Both the position numbers and the translations under genes were made by a program. A stretch of DNA of 64,000 nucleotides from Lycorma delicatula (Eukaryota > Arthropoda > Insecta > Hemiptera > Fulgoridae), in the NCBI RefSeq assembly GCF_047948215.1, contig NC_134455.1, positions 165,770,575 to 165,834,574 of the forward strand, in the 5' to 3' direction. Within the stretch, counting starts at the first letter, position 1. The number at the start of each line of letters is the position of its first letter. Under the pieces are notes generated by a model. The model was not told where the DNA came from. It did no database searches and saw only the letters and a list, made by a program, of their open reading frames with translations. This document shows positions 35,850 to 48,029 of the stretch, piece by piece.

Positions 35850-38800
35850 TATGACAAATGAATAAATTAAGGACAATTACCTATAAAAGTAAATAAAATA
35901 CATGCAATTACAATGTATGTTAAAAGTCCACGGATAAATAAATTATAAATTTTGTCACAACTCACATTATACAAAGAATAATGGAGATAAACTAATTACC
36001 AACACCATGAATGTCTCAATTTGTTAATTTTTGTTGTAAATACTCAAGACAATGAAAAAGTGACTTCACGCAGCCGACAGTAATTTCCAACGAGTGTCGA
36101 GAGTGCTGCGACGTCATCAGCCTTTTTGGTCTTTGAAATGAAACTGCATGGCATGCCAGCGAACGGCACTCCAGATGAATGCCGATCAGATTCTTTGAAG
36201 TAATTTAAATAAATAGTTTCCTTGAGCTAATACGGATGGCACGGCATGGCACAACGAAAGCAGTCAGCTTGAAAATTGCCCTTAACTGAGTTACGAGTTG
36301 ACCCATGAGAATCAGTCTAAAAGATAGGACAGTTAAGAGGCGAAAACGCACGAATGAGTTTCGTTGGGTACTGAAAATAATTTACAAACATGCAAATTAT
36401 TGAAGCTAAGAAGTGGCGCGTAATCACACAGCAGCGAACAAGTAAGAAGATATCGTTAAGAGTCCTGAAAATCGCTATGTACAAAATTTGCTATAAGTTT
36501 TTCTTAATCAAACCTTAAATCTATATTAGTAACATAAACATGATATGTTTATTTTAGTAAAGTTATCAAATAACTTATTAAAAAAAAAGTTGATCAAGTA
36601 AACTTTTCAGTGAAAAACAGATTTTATCGTTCATTTATTTTCGAAAAAAGAAAAAAATAATTAGGAAAGACCGAGTTTATGAAGTCTACAGAGTGGGAAT
36701 AACCGAGGTACACTATACTCGTATATTTTTAATATTTTTTTTTACTCTTGGATTACGGATAAGTGATAAACAGGTAAATTTTTTTTATAAAGAATACAAT
36801 CGATTATTTAAATCATGTTTTTAACGGTACGGTATTTAAATATTGCCTGTAATGGAAATTTAATAACAACCTCCTTTCCAACGGATACAACAAACAATTT
36901 TAATAAATTTGAAACAAAAAAAAAATTTGTAGCTTAATTTACCTATTAATTACGTAAAGGTTTTTCAGTTAAAAACTTAAAAAAAAAGCGATAACTCATT
37001 TATAAGATGGGGAATTTCATTATCATATTGCAGTAAAGAAAAGGAGTGGCTGATGCAAACCGAGTCGTTAGCCAATATAACGAATAGACACGCGTGCAGT
37101 TTGAGGTATGGATGTACGTGTGACGGTTTGAATTTAAGTCTCTCTTTATCTGGAATAAAGCCAAAGATATTATGCACGGACAAAGAATATTAATTATTGA
37201 TACGTGGTGAACGCGCCACTGGCTCAAACCTAACTCCACCTGTGTCTCGATAACTTCTCTATGTCCAAGAAATTTTAAACAAACGATAATGTTAATTATT
37301 TATAGGAATAAAATATACTTAATTAACATAAGATACTGCTTCAAACAAACGCTAAATTATTATCAGATGTAAATTAAATTAATACAACGATTATTTTTAT
37401 TGTTACATAACGAAGAATGAATAATTATAACGTTACAAACACATTCGTGATGATCCAAAACTCTTCGGATCATCAGATAAATAAAACTTTCAATTTCTTA
37501 AACTGTGAAGAAAATATTATTTTAACTTTTCTTTTCAGAAGAGAACAGTTGAATTAACGTTGAACCTACATCGTTGAATTAAAAACTTTACTTTTAATTT
37601 ACAAAACATCAGTTTACAATCTCTAGTTTATTTCTTTTTTTTGGCAACAACTAACCCGGTAAAACAAACGAATCGGTCTACTATATTTTTCATTATTTCT
37701 TTAATAATATTCAGACTGAAAAATTATTTAAACGAAATTAAGTTCAATTAAGAGAAAACAAAAGAGATTTAACATTAAATCGCAAAAAAATTAAAGGTTA
37801 AATTAATACTGAAAATAGAAAAGAATTGTCGATGAAAAATATTTCAGTTTTAATCAGTTGTACGTTTTAGACACTAGTAATTACTGCTAATACATTAAAT
37901 AAATAAAAAAACTTTCTTTTGATTAGCGTAACAATAACTAATTAAGAAATACACAAATATGTTTTATTAAGCAAATATCTATAAAAGTAAATACATTAAC
38001 CTCAACAAATATTTGCAGTTATATATAACAAAACTTATTTGTACAACTGAAATCATTAGTTTTGGTTTATGTAATATTTCGGATGTATTTTTTCCAAAAC
38101 AAAGAACATAAGAAAAACTACAGTAAACTCCGCACGTTTGATTACTTCCAACGAAGACAATTAAAAACTTTAAAAATATTAACTAATAGTGTAGATACGT
38201 ATGATAAAATCCCATGTATAAGAAACGAAATACAATGTACATTAAAATGTGTAGATAAACCGACTAATAACAAATAATGTAAATGTAGGACAAAAATCTT
38301 GTGACTAGACGACTACAAAATTCAATGAAATAGGGTTGATGAACTACAATTCGGCCAGGAAATCCTTACGAGCGACATCCCCACAGTTGTTAAAAGTAAC
38401 TCTATGCACCATCAAACGGCAAAGCCTTTAGACCTCGTTATAAGTCACGTGCCGAGATGTAAACAATGTGAAAATATATAATACGGTATAACTAGGGAAG
38501 CGTCCCTTATAAAACAAGTCATCATTCTGACAACCTCTGTTGTACAGGCAGAGAAAATTTACTCACATATTGTTAGTAGTGAACAAGTGTAGCCTATACA
38601 ATGTTTCCTTTGTGCTCCTGCAAAACATTTTCGTACGGTGTACACCTGTTTCGTTAACAATGAGGACCCGTAAAAACAAGATGACACGTACGTGTACTTT
38701 TGAATTCAAATTGGTAGTCGTGAATGCAGCAAAAGTTGTCATATCTGTTATTACAATGAAAGTAATACCTTGTTTGTTATTATAAATCTTAATTCATTTT

Positions 38801-40965
38801 ACGCGTAAAGCGTAATTTTCTAATTAGTTTATATACAGAAAATAAGACTTGCAATTTTTTCAGTTTTAAAACAGTTGACTGAATTTGAAAAAAAAGTTCT
38901 TTGTTACGAAGCAATTATTTGACATGATTCAGGAGAGCTCTATTCTTTATTTTAGAAAATGCATTTACTCGTATTACTCAATGTCCAAACTTACACGTTT
39001 TTTTCTACAAATAAAATACCGGCTCTCTCATTAAAACCGTTTAACTCTAAAGATAATTTATTTCTAAGCCCTTTTAAGCGAAATAAAGATAATCCGGTAA
39101 GGTTTTAGTTTTTATACACAACAGAAAAGCAAACATCAACGAACAGTAAAGCAAGAAATAGTTTCAATAATCTGCACAAAACGCAGGAAAAAAATTAGAT
39201 TACAGAAGATAACATGATTAATAATACTAAACTGAACAAAACTTTCTACTAAGGGATGGAATAAATCGTTGTGGCTTATTCTACGAGTATAACCCAAAAA
39301 GTAAAAAGTAAAAACAGAAGAAAATACAAAATTTAATAAGCTTGCAATAATCTAATTATACTTTTTACAAATGAAATAAATAAAAAACAACCCGATGAAT
39401 TCAGTCTACGGCATGCAGTCACGCTTTCGTATTTTTAATATAAGCAGGTAAGGAATTATACTTTTTTAAAAGCCAAATGAACATAATTTCCGAAACACCT
39501 CCAACTTAGACCTATGTAAGCCAAGAAAACCAGTACTCTTGAAATTCCTAGTGATGTACGCATAAGTATTCACATTTTGCCCATTCCTAATATAAAATAC
39601 ATGTAAAATCAAACATCTGAATATTTAAACCATGAAAATTCTTCAAATCGGCTATTCTTACAAAGACTCAATAGAACTAGATGTTTTCCGTCGTGCAATT
39701 AATTATTAACTTTATTATAATAAGTTAATAAGGTACATGCTATACTGTATTGTATTTGGGACAGAAAATAAGTATTGGTAAATAAGTATTAAAATAATTG
39801 TAAGTGGAACAGAAAATAAGGCGTTAAAACACTTAAAAGTTTAAATGGCTTCGATTAAATAATTACTTAAATGAACTCGAAGCTGATAATACCACAGAAT
39901 ATGTAGCACCAAGAAGTTAAAAACTATACCATAATAATTTTAAATGAAATGTCTGTTTCGACTTCTTATCTAATAATAAAAAAAATTCTACATGCGACAT
40001 AATTATTAGATGTATCAGTTATCATTTACATACTATCTGGTCGTCCCTGATGAACCCGTTGTTATTAAAGTCTCTAACATATATATATTTTTACAACTGG
40101 ATGAAATAAGCCGCTTAATATTAGATTTACATTTGATATATTATTATTAGGCCGGTTATACGCTACTCATTTTTATGTTTACTTAAATTCATTATCACCG
40201 GTTCTTACTTATTTCTTGACATCAGCCTACCTACACAATACCTGACCAAGAACCTGCTCCTGTTGTTAATTGAACCGCACTTGTAAGTGCATTCAACTCG
40301 TAAGAGGCTTTTATTAAGTTATGTATCTAACAACTTTTCTATCTTATCTTTAAGTGCATACAGTATTTTTTGGAGAAGAATAATACGAAAATATTAGTAG
40401 CTCATAATTAATAACTGACACTAACAAAAAAAAGAAAAAATGAAAGTAATTTCATGTTAAAGAAAAAGGATATAAAAGTTATCTTAATGAAATTTAAGAA
40501 GATAATATGAATAACTTCTATAATGCTATAAAAGTCATAAAAAGGTTTAATTTTCGTAAATTTTAATTTTTTTATCGTTTATTTAGAATAAAATTATTTC
40601 CTCGGGAAGATTACTTACAATTTAAAAAAAAATCTAAATAATAGGCAATAGCGTATAAATACACACGTAAATGTTAACTACTTGAATTCATTTCAATATT
40701 ATTAATGTACAGTACTCCAATAATTAATATAATGTACTTAAATATTATGAATACAGGTACATTTTAAGTACTTATATTCTTCAATATTAGAATTGTCGAG
40801 TACAGCAGATTTCAGTTTTCTTTTTGGTTCTTGGTAAAATAGATTTTTTTTTTAATTTTAGTTTTAAAGAATTTTGTGAGGAAAGAAAGAAACGATATAC
40901 AAACACCTAAAATAAAATTGTCCAGTACTAATACACTAAAGAAATGCCTTTCGCTTAGATGCTTT
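35850..40965. other. AT-rich sequence, no gene recognised
   Basis: GC-richer patches at 36060-36480 and 37030-37250 hold no recognisable motif. An ORF at 38540-38785 contains CTFEFKLVVVNAAKV, faintly like the start of a Brinker/transposase-type HTH, but it ends at once. Confidence 0.4.
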
Positions 40966-41157
40966 CCTTTTACTGTTTAGCCTCCGGGAATTACCGTACA
41001 GATATTACTTCAGAGGATGATATGTATGAGTGTATGATATGTAAGAATGAAGTGTAGTCTTGTACAGTCTCAGTTCGACCACTACTGAGATGTGTGGTTA
41101 ATTGAAACCAAACTACCAAAGAACACCGGTATCCACGGTCTAGTATTCAAACTCCGT
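40966..41157 (-). repeat. SINE family A, truncated copy
   Basis: The minus strand carries the family body from TTGAATACTAGACCGTGG to CCGGAGGCTAAACAG. A local duplication (ATGATATGTATGAGTGT / ATGATATGTAAGAATGA) lies inside. The head is missing. Confidence 0.9.
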
Positions 41158-41426
41158 GCTAGCAAAACTTAACACCGATATGTCAGCAAACTCTAAAAAT
41201 TCTTCGTATCTTTACGCAGGTTTTGTATGAAGATTTTATAGTTTATTTGAACCACCATCAACACCGTACAGCGTATAGAATTGATGGAAATTGACAGTTT
41301 TCTCAAAACCTGTTGATTCATTATAGAAGCGATCTACACACACAACATGGTCCAAAAAAGCAGAACCAATGTGAAATTTACGCCTTTGATAATGCATATA
41401 AGAGCAAGCTAAAAAGTATTTTATAT
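41158..41426. other. Short AT-rich stretch, no feature seen
   Basis: Nothing recognised between the SINE and the mariner TIR. The minus-strand ORF at 41236-41457 has no known motif. Confidence 0.4.
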
Positions 41427-42524
41427 AGGGTGTCCCATATAAAACGCAACCCATCAATCACTCATACATGAAATTTCAAAAGTCAAGCTTACTCCCCTAC
41501 TCGCTACTGAAATCGACTCGTCCAACATCTGAACATCGCAGCGACGCAGTAGAACACTACCGATAGTAACAACAATGCAATCATAACGTTCAGTGTATTG
41601 CTAGAGACAAGATGGTGTTTTCGCTAGATGAACGTGTTTTCATTGTCGAGTCGTACTTCAGTACGAAATCAGTGGTTACAGTGCAAGATTTGTTTCGCCA
41701 TAAGTACCCAGATAAACCGGCTCCTAACAAAACATCAGTATTAAGGTTAGTCGCATAATTTAGAGAGACCGGTTCTGTTAATAAAAAGGAACACAAAAGA
41801 TCTGCGTCAGTGTTGAATACAGATACAGTTACTGAAATCAAATACCGATTACTCGCCTCGCCAAATAAATCGATCAGACGTTTGTCTGCTGAAATTAATT
41901 TGTCTAAATCAACCGTTCATCGGGCGACCTAACAATTACAATTACGACTTTATCGCATTCAAACGGTTCATAGACTTCTTGAGCCCGACAAAGAAAAACG
42001 GCTACAATATTGTCAACGGTTCCGTCGATTTCTGCGTAAGGGAATTAATGTTATGGATTTGGATGGCTACGTAAACAGCCGAAACAGTAGAATTTGGAAT
42101 GCTGAAAATCCCCACGTTTATCACGAAAAACAATTACACCCGCAGAAGTTGGGCGTGTGGTGCGCGATATCGCGGAAGAAAATAATCTGTTCTATTTTTT
42201 TCGAGTACACCATTAATGCAGAACGATATCAGGATAGAATATATCCTGATATCGGTTCATCGCACTCTTGGAAGAGTAAGACAGACACTGCTGGCTACAA
42301 CATGACGGTGCGACATCGCACTACGCAGGTTCAACTTCTGATTTCGTTGAGGAATTCTTTGGTAATCATGTTATCGGTCGAGGCTTGTGGCCACCAAGAT
42401 CTCCAGATTTGACTGCGGCGGATTTTTTTCTATGGGGTCACCTCAAAGAAAAAGCCTACAGCAACAAACCACGAACACTTGAACGATTGAAAGTCAATAT
42501 TGAACAAGCTGTATTAAATATCCT
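41427..42524 (+). mobile_element. Mariner-like transposon, copy B, 3'-truncated
   Basis: It starts with AGGGTGTCCCATATAAAACG after a TA (41426-41427), matching both ends of copy A. The transposase follows. The element breaks off at 42524, within the last part of the coding region, so no right TIR is present. Confidence 0.85.
41612..42524 (+). pseudogene. Mariner-like (DUF4817/DDE_3) transposase pseudogene, copy B
   Basis: The ATG at 41612 opens MVFSLDERVFIVESYFSTKS and TVQDLFRHKYPDKPAPNKTS, a DUF4817-type HTH, with a stop at about 41757 where relatives have an Ala-Arg. SIRRLSAEINLSKSTVHRAT follows (second HTH), then LDGYVNS (about 42061), WNAENPHVYHEKQLHPQK and GVWCAISRKK. About a dozen residues bearing the first catalytic Asp (TDEAWF in relatives) are deleted before LDGYVNS. 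After a frameshift near 42290 the strand encodes QHDGATSHYAGSTSDF, GRGLWPPRSPDLTAADFFLW and RTLERLKVNIEQAVLNI. From the Asp of QHDG to the Asp of TAAD there are 38 residues. The enzyme is dead but is the best-preserved transposase here. Confidence 0.85.
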
Positions 42525-43079
42525 TTCTTAACATTGTTTTAGGAAGTGGATATATCTTTACAGCTCAAGTTATCTCTGTCTTTCTTGAGATAATTTAATT
42601 TATCCCTGTTATAAAGGATGAGGTTAGCTAAGTCGGAATTAATGTATGATAGCTAATCTCATACGTTCTATGTCTAAAGCTAAGTTTTACCTTTTATACT
42701 ATTTCCTCAGAGCTTGTCGATGACAATTATTAACCATCGAAAATTAAATAATACGTTTATATGAAGTTTTTTTTATGCCCGGTTCAATTTGTTCCGTTTA
42801 CTTAAAAAGTTTCTTATCCTTATGAATTATCTTTTCTAAACTCCTTATGAAATAGATTAAATAAATCTAACTTGCAAACCAATCGACAGTTTATAATTTA
42901 GGTTTATACCGAATTAAAAATTATACGACAAACTTACCTACAAATCTTACAACAGATTATACATCTGGAATTGCAATATATTCTGCAGTCGTGTGAATAT
43001 ACAAATTATCTTTCGTTAGATGTCATAACCCACTGTTGTAAATGATTGGCTTGAAATACCAATCGCCATTCCCTTCAAA

Positions 43080-43319
43080 ATGGCGTACCATCCAAGAGTA
43101 GCAAGTACGCCAGGCTTACTACGAAAATGGAAAGCGAAATTTATTCAGTTACGTTCTTCACCGAGAATATTTATTCTGGCAAGTAACACCTTCACTCAGT
43201 CACCACAGAAACAGGCTGTCAGTACCAAAGTTACTTTCAGAGAAAGAAGTATGACCGGTGCCTACCGTACCTCACATATTTTCCAAGCATCACATAAATT
43301 ACATAAAGGATACAGATAG
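43080..43319 (+). CDS. Small ORF, unknown, doubtful
   Basis: A 79-codon ORF begins in a favourable context (CAAAATGG) and has near-balanced base composition compared with its AT-rich surroundings. The product is basic, with RKWKAKFIQLRSSPRIF near the start, and has no signal peptide, membrane segment or known domain that I recognise. There are no neighbouring genes. It may be a chance ORF or part of an unrecognised repeat. Confidence 0.15.
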   Translation: MAYHPRVASTPGLLRKWKAKFIQLRSSPRIFILASNTFTQSPQKQAVSTKVTFRERSMTGAYRTSHIFQASHKLHKGYR

Positions 43320-45192
43320 TCTAAAGTAACAAGTTAATTTGATCCATTTTGTAGGAATCCAAATACGTAAACACACTCTTCAGTTAGTAGATGAATAAAC
43401 CGACTGCAATTTGGAATTAATTTTAAGAATGAATGTCACAGAATACCTTCTTTTTATAAAAATCATACAACTGTTCTTTAAAATCTACGGCTCGACACTG
43501 ATCTGACTGAATTCGATAGTTAATAAAATTATAACGAGTTCTGTGGCAGTTTTAACACATTGAACGAGATTAATACCAAAAATTGCATATTAGCATCAAC
43601 AAACATGAATGAATAAAACTAACAGTTCTTCTAAAATTATCGACTATTAAGGGAAGAAAATGATAAATAATATAATATAAATAAATAAAATTAAAATTTA
43701 TGGAAAAGAGCAATCTTATCTTATAGCTCGCTGAAAATACTTAAATTAGAATAAATATCCTTTTTACTGGTCCGGCCATTTACATAATGCAGAAGAGTAG
43801 TAGCCTGCAGTGAAGAATTACGTAAGATAAAATAATAATGCCTTAACTACACAACAGGATATAGACATATCAATATATACCTAAGCATATGACATGAGTA
43901 TATAAACCTCTCGCTAGATCACAATAAATTAAATTTGAAGAAAGTAATTATAGGCAATAAAATTCGTTAGCTTTTGTAATCGCACTCGCTATCGTACTTT
44001 GTCAAGATACTTATTTTATATAACTTATTTAAGACCTGCATTTTAAAAATGAAACCGGTTTTAAATCGCGTGCATCCTGTAATACTGTTAATAAAACAAC
44101 ATCGCCGCTACATACGGCCGAACTTAGTTTAATTGCGACATTAGACGACAATACACTAGGTTCGGGCATCAGGGTTCGCTGATTAACGAGTTGGACCGGG
44201 TCGGGGTTGAAGGTCTGCAGTCGCCCGAGGTGCAAGTGAAAGTATGTAAGTGACCCGTTATAAATATTATGATATCTATCATCTTTTAGCAGTATTCATT
44301 ACGGCATTGAACTACACGGTCCTAAAGCAACAAACAATTCACCACAATTTATGAGAAACCGGTTAAAAAAAGCATTTCAATACCGATAAAATGTTTTTCT
44401 TAATCTAATGGAATGTATAAACTGAAATTTAATCTGCGAACAAGTATCTTGTTACGACTGAATTTTATTATTGTTTCATTGTAGTTTATATTAGGTGTAA
44501 AGGTTTCACAGTTAAATATGTAATTATAGGTATTTCACAGTAAAGAACTAAATCACACAAAGGTCAACCCCGAGCGAATATGTTTACTTACTCGTTCAAA
44601 AGGCCAAATAAAATAAATATACGGTACAAATTTAACAAAGGGCTATAAGTTTATCCTCAGGTTAAGTTTACCCAAAACACACACGCACACTCACACAAAC
44701 CAAAAGCGAGAAAGAACATAAAGAACTAACCTATTTCTTGAGCAATAACGCTAACATTCATCTTCAAACAACCTTAAAAAGTTAAAGTTGAATTTCAAAA
44801 TTAATAATTGCCACATCGTAAACATTCAAGGGATTCTATTAAGAATAAAAAAATTAAAAACTAAGCCTTCCTCACAGTGGCAATCATAAAATGTATTATT
44901 TATTTTATTTGTTACTGGTTAATGACTCTCCGTAGCCGAAAGATAACATCTACGTCTTTCTTCCAAAAGAATCTGAGTTGGAATCCCGGTTAGATTTGAT
45001 ATTTTTATTATATCTCAATTATTTAATTATACCATATTCTTAGATACAGGCCTCGAGTTTACGGGGTGAAAAAATTAAAATAAATTCAGGGGTGAAAAAA
45101 ATAAATAAATAAAAATACAAATATAAATAAAAATAATCTACAATTAGGAATTAAATAAAATAATCTGTAAATTAATTGACAACGGGCTGCTT

Positions 45193-45561
45193 CTAGCTGT
45201 TTAAGTTGTGATTTTTTAACACACGAAGCACTTTATTCAAAAGCGGGAGAGAGTAAGAGATTAGCCGTGCGCAGCTGCCCGGCATACCACCATTAGTCCG
45301 CTCTGCGCCAACAGCAGGTAAAATAAAACTGAGCACATAACAAACAAATCCACCCATCAATACTTCAATTTTCCGTGCGATAAACTTATCAAATAATTCG
45401 GAGAATACTTCGTAAATGATTTTGATATATTCGAAAATAGGGTGGGACTCTATTCTTCTATTGACTACAGATATTAAATAAAATCCAAAGAAACGCAATG
45501 CGATACACGTTAACAGTATATTGGTTCGGTGTACATGGTAGGTAACATGAAAGCTCATCAC
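45193..45561 (-). CDS. Small ORF with two hydrophobic segments, unknown
   Basis: This 122-codon ORF is the longest not attributable to a transposon apart from the T-rich one near 33.5 kb. It has two hydrophobic stretches, around residues 15-33 (ILLTCIALRFFGFYLISVV) and 69-85 (VLMGGFVCYVLSFILPAV), a charged link between them, and a C-terminal part beginning AERTNGGMPGSCARLISYSL. No family was recognised and no splice or promoter context was identified. Its composition is less AT-biased in the last third. It is either a chance ORF, a transposon fragment I do not know, or a small membrane protein. Confidence 0.2.
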   Translation of the reverse strand: MMSFHVTYHVHRTNILLTCIALRFFGFYLISVVNRRIESHPIFEYIKIIYEVFSELFDKFIARKIEVLMGGFVCYVLSFILPAVGAERTNGGMPGSCARLISYSLPLLNKVLRVLKNHNLNS

Positions 45562-46768
45562 TCCTCCTCACTTTTCCAAGAAGTCGAGTATCTGATGCTT
45601 ATTATTTGAAACTACTATGTCGTTTTTATGAATAACTGATATTTCGTGTTACGCATCTTAAAACTTTAGGTTATGTCACCCACAACAGTCGTTCTTTCTT
45701 ATAGAATCGTTCCAACAGATTATGAGCGGCTGAAAACTAACCGATCTGTCATAAGAAGTGGCGCTCAAGATGGAATTCAAACAACATAATATCGGTAAAT
45801 TTTTGGTCAGGAGATCTTCAGAATATAAAAATTCCGATCCAGTAACTATAAAAATATGTAGGATAATTCAACCAAAACTTACCACTGATGATGGTCAATC
45901 ATAAAAATACTCATGCGAATGAACATGTGAGCAATAAACTTCAATTTTATATTTTCAACTCAATTTTATTTTTTTAAGGCGTTCACGATAAAAATATTCA
46001 CCTTCGGTGAAAAATTTCACACTGATGTTGGAGACTATATCATTTAATCATAATTACTACTCGTATTTATATGGCCATAGTATAAAATCGAAGATTTCGA
46101 AGGAAAGCGATTTTCCCCTTTATTTCAGTTGAAAATTGCCTTATGATCACAAAATGAATATAAAAAAATTATATCCTTAATATAAAAAAAGGACATTACT
46201 TATTCCAAAATCTACTGAAGACATCCTTCTAAATGCAATACATATCTATGCTAAAATAAATGGAAGGAAATAAATCCTTTCGCAATCACATTTGTTAAAT
46301 GTCATTCTAAAATTACGTTTGACTTATCCAAGTTAAATTAAGTAATCAATTTGTTACTGTAACTACAGCTTATTTTAGATGTGAAAAGTACAGTGATACA
46401 AGCGTTAAATAATAAGAAAGTGTTAAGTACGACATCAGTCATGAAAATACACGTATGAAATGAAATATATTTATTACTTATAAGTTGATGAACATTCCGG
46501 TCAACTCTTTAACGGTGTTTTTTATTGAACATAGACACTCTACCTATGTGTGTGTAAAAAAAACCCTGTGTATAGTCAATAAATAATGTTCGTGCGTACA
46601 TACGTGCGTGCAGCAGCAATAGTAGATCATAGCAATGATTCCGTAAAATATGATTCTAATTTAAAAAGTGTAATAAGAAAAAATGAAAGAATGCGCACAA
46701 ATTTTATGAAGTGTAATTTAAAAAAATAAAGGTAACTGTAAAAAAAAACAAAAAACTGGTGTATACAC

Positions 46769-47525
46769 CATATGACTTCCTCGTATGACTAAATTATACA
46801 TAAACATTTTTTTTTAATGAAAAGTACAAAAAATTTTAATACGATTCTAAATTATAATTTTCAATTAATATTAAATCAGTTTCACCAAAGCTGATGCGGA
46901 CACCACCTGACTTCCTTGTACGCCTTTTAAATTACATATACACATTTTTAAAAGTACATAAAATTTAATTTCACTAATAATTTCTAATTTTATTTCTTTT
47001 TTTTTATTATTATTGAATTATTTACTGTAATTTTTTTTATAATCAGAGGTTTAATAATTATTAATAAATCAATATATTTAAATTTAAAAAAAAAAAAAAT
47101 GAGATGAAGTCTGATTCGAACCGATGCGCCTTCCCCTTGTAAGACCAAGTATTTCATTGATTAAAATTTTATTCTCTGGAGCCAATGAAAATAAGTACCA
47201 CTTATGATACATCGTTGAAAAGCTATCAATGAGGGCTTACTACTGCAGTTAAGAAAAAGTCTATAATCCAAATGTTTTGGGATTTTGGGCGTTTTTAGAC
47301 ATTTTTGGTTCAGTCGACTGCAATCAAAAGAGGAGGTGCACAATTAGGTGTTACAACAATCCAAAATTTCAACATCCTACGGCTAATCGTTAAATACTTA
47401 CATACGTAGATACGGACATCACGCCGAAACCAGTTAAAATGGATTCAAGGATGGTCAAAATAGATATTCCCGTTGAAATCTGTAAGTCGAAATTTTTCGC
47501 GATCACAATATTTCCTGTACTTCGT
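46769..47525 (-). mobile_element. ACTTCC element (non-autonomous), long copy
   Basis: On the minus strand it runs from a diverged ACTTCC start (47525) through GTGATCGCGAAAAATTTCG, GTAGGATGTTGAAATTTTGG, a TTAACTGCAGTAGTAAGCCC block, GGCGCATCGGTTCGAATCAG (B-box core) and an A14 run to GTACAAGGAAGTCAGGTGGTG at about 46910. A second, diverged terminus (CATACGAGGAAGTCATATGGTG) follows at about 46770. ACTTCCTTGTACG at one end and CGTACAAGGAAGT at the other make a TIR of about 13 bp. No protein is encoded. Confidence 0.7.
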
Positions 47526-48029
47526 ATAAGGTAAATAAAAACAATTATTTTTGACTCGTTTCAACGTTTATTAAAATTTAACGAACAAAAAATAACCTAA
47601 CCTGTTCTCGCAGGACATTCTATTCTACTATTATAGGACCTATTCTACTCGTGAAAATAAACGTAAAAGTTCTGATAAATATATGTATTTAAATGCTTCA
47701 TTTACTAGTTATGAAACATTTTGCTCGGATTTTAGCTACCCCGGTGAAATGACGTCGTAGTGAAATTTTCAGGATGTTAAAATTAAGGGGCAGAATTAGT
47801 AATCTTTGTTATGGTTTTTGTCCTGAGAAATCGATAAAATAAGTCTAAGAACCTTATCAGCAATAGGTTTTGAGGAATCTGGGATGAAAACAAATAATTG
47901 GGGTAAAAAACCTGTTTTTAATTTTGACGTGCAATGGCTTTGTTAAATGGGTAATAAACACAAAACGTTTAACAGAAATTGTAGAAAATTTAATTCTAAA
48001 CAAAAAAGTGTAAAACAATTAGCGCGATT

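Larger units (their letters stand above)
42525..46768. other. AT-rich sequence, no confident gene
   Basis: Three small ORFs (43080-43319 plus, 44029-44235 minus, 45193-45561 minus) are the only less AT-driven open frames; two are listed separately. A weak B-box-like GAGTTGGAATCCCGG occurs near 44977. Confidence 0.4.

Noticed and set aside
37034..37105. 72-base segment between a CAG acceptor-like and a GAG|GTATGG donor-like site
   Set aside because: Splice-like sites this weak are common by chance, and the short peptide matches nothing I know.
38540..38785. ORF with a FEFKLVVVNAAKV stretch, like the start of a transposase HTH
   Set aside because: The resemblance covers only about a dozen residues and no helix-turn-helix continues after it.
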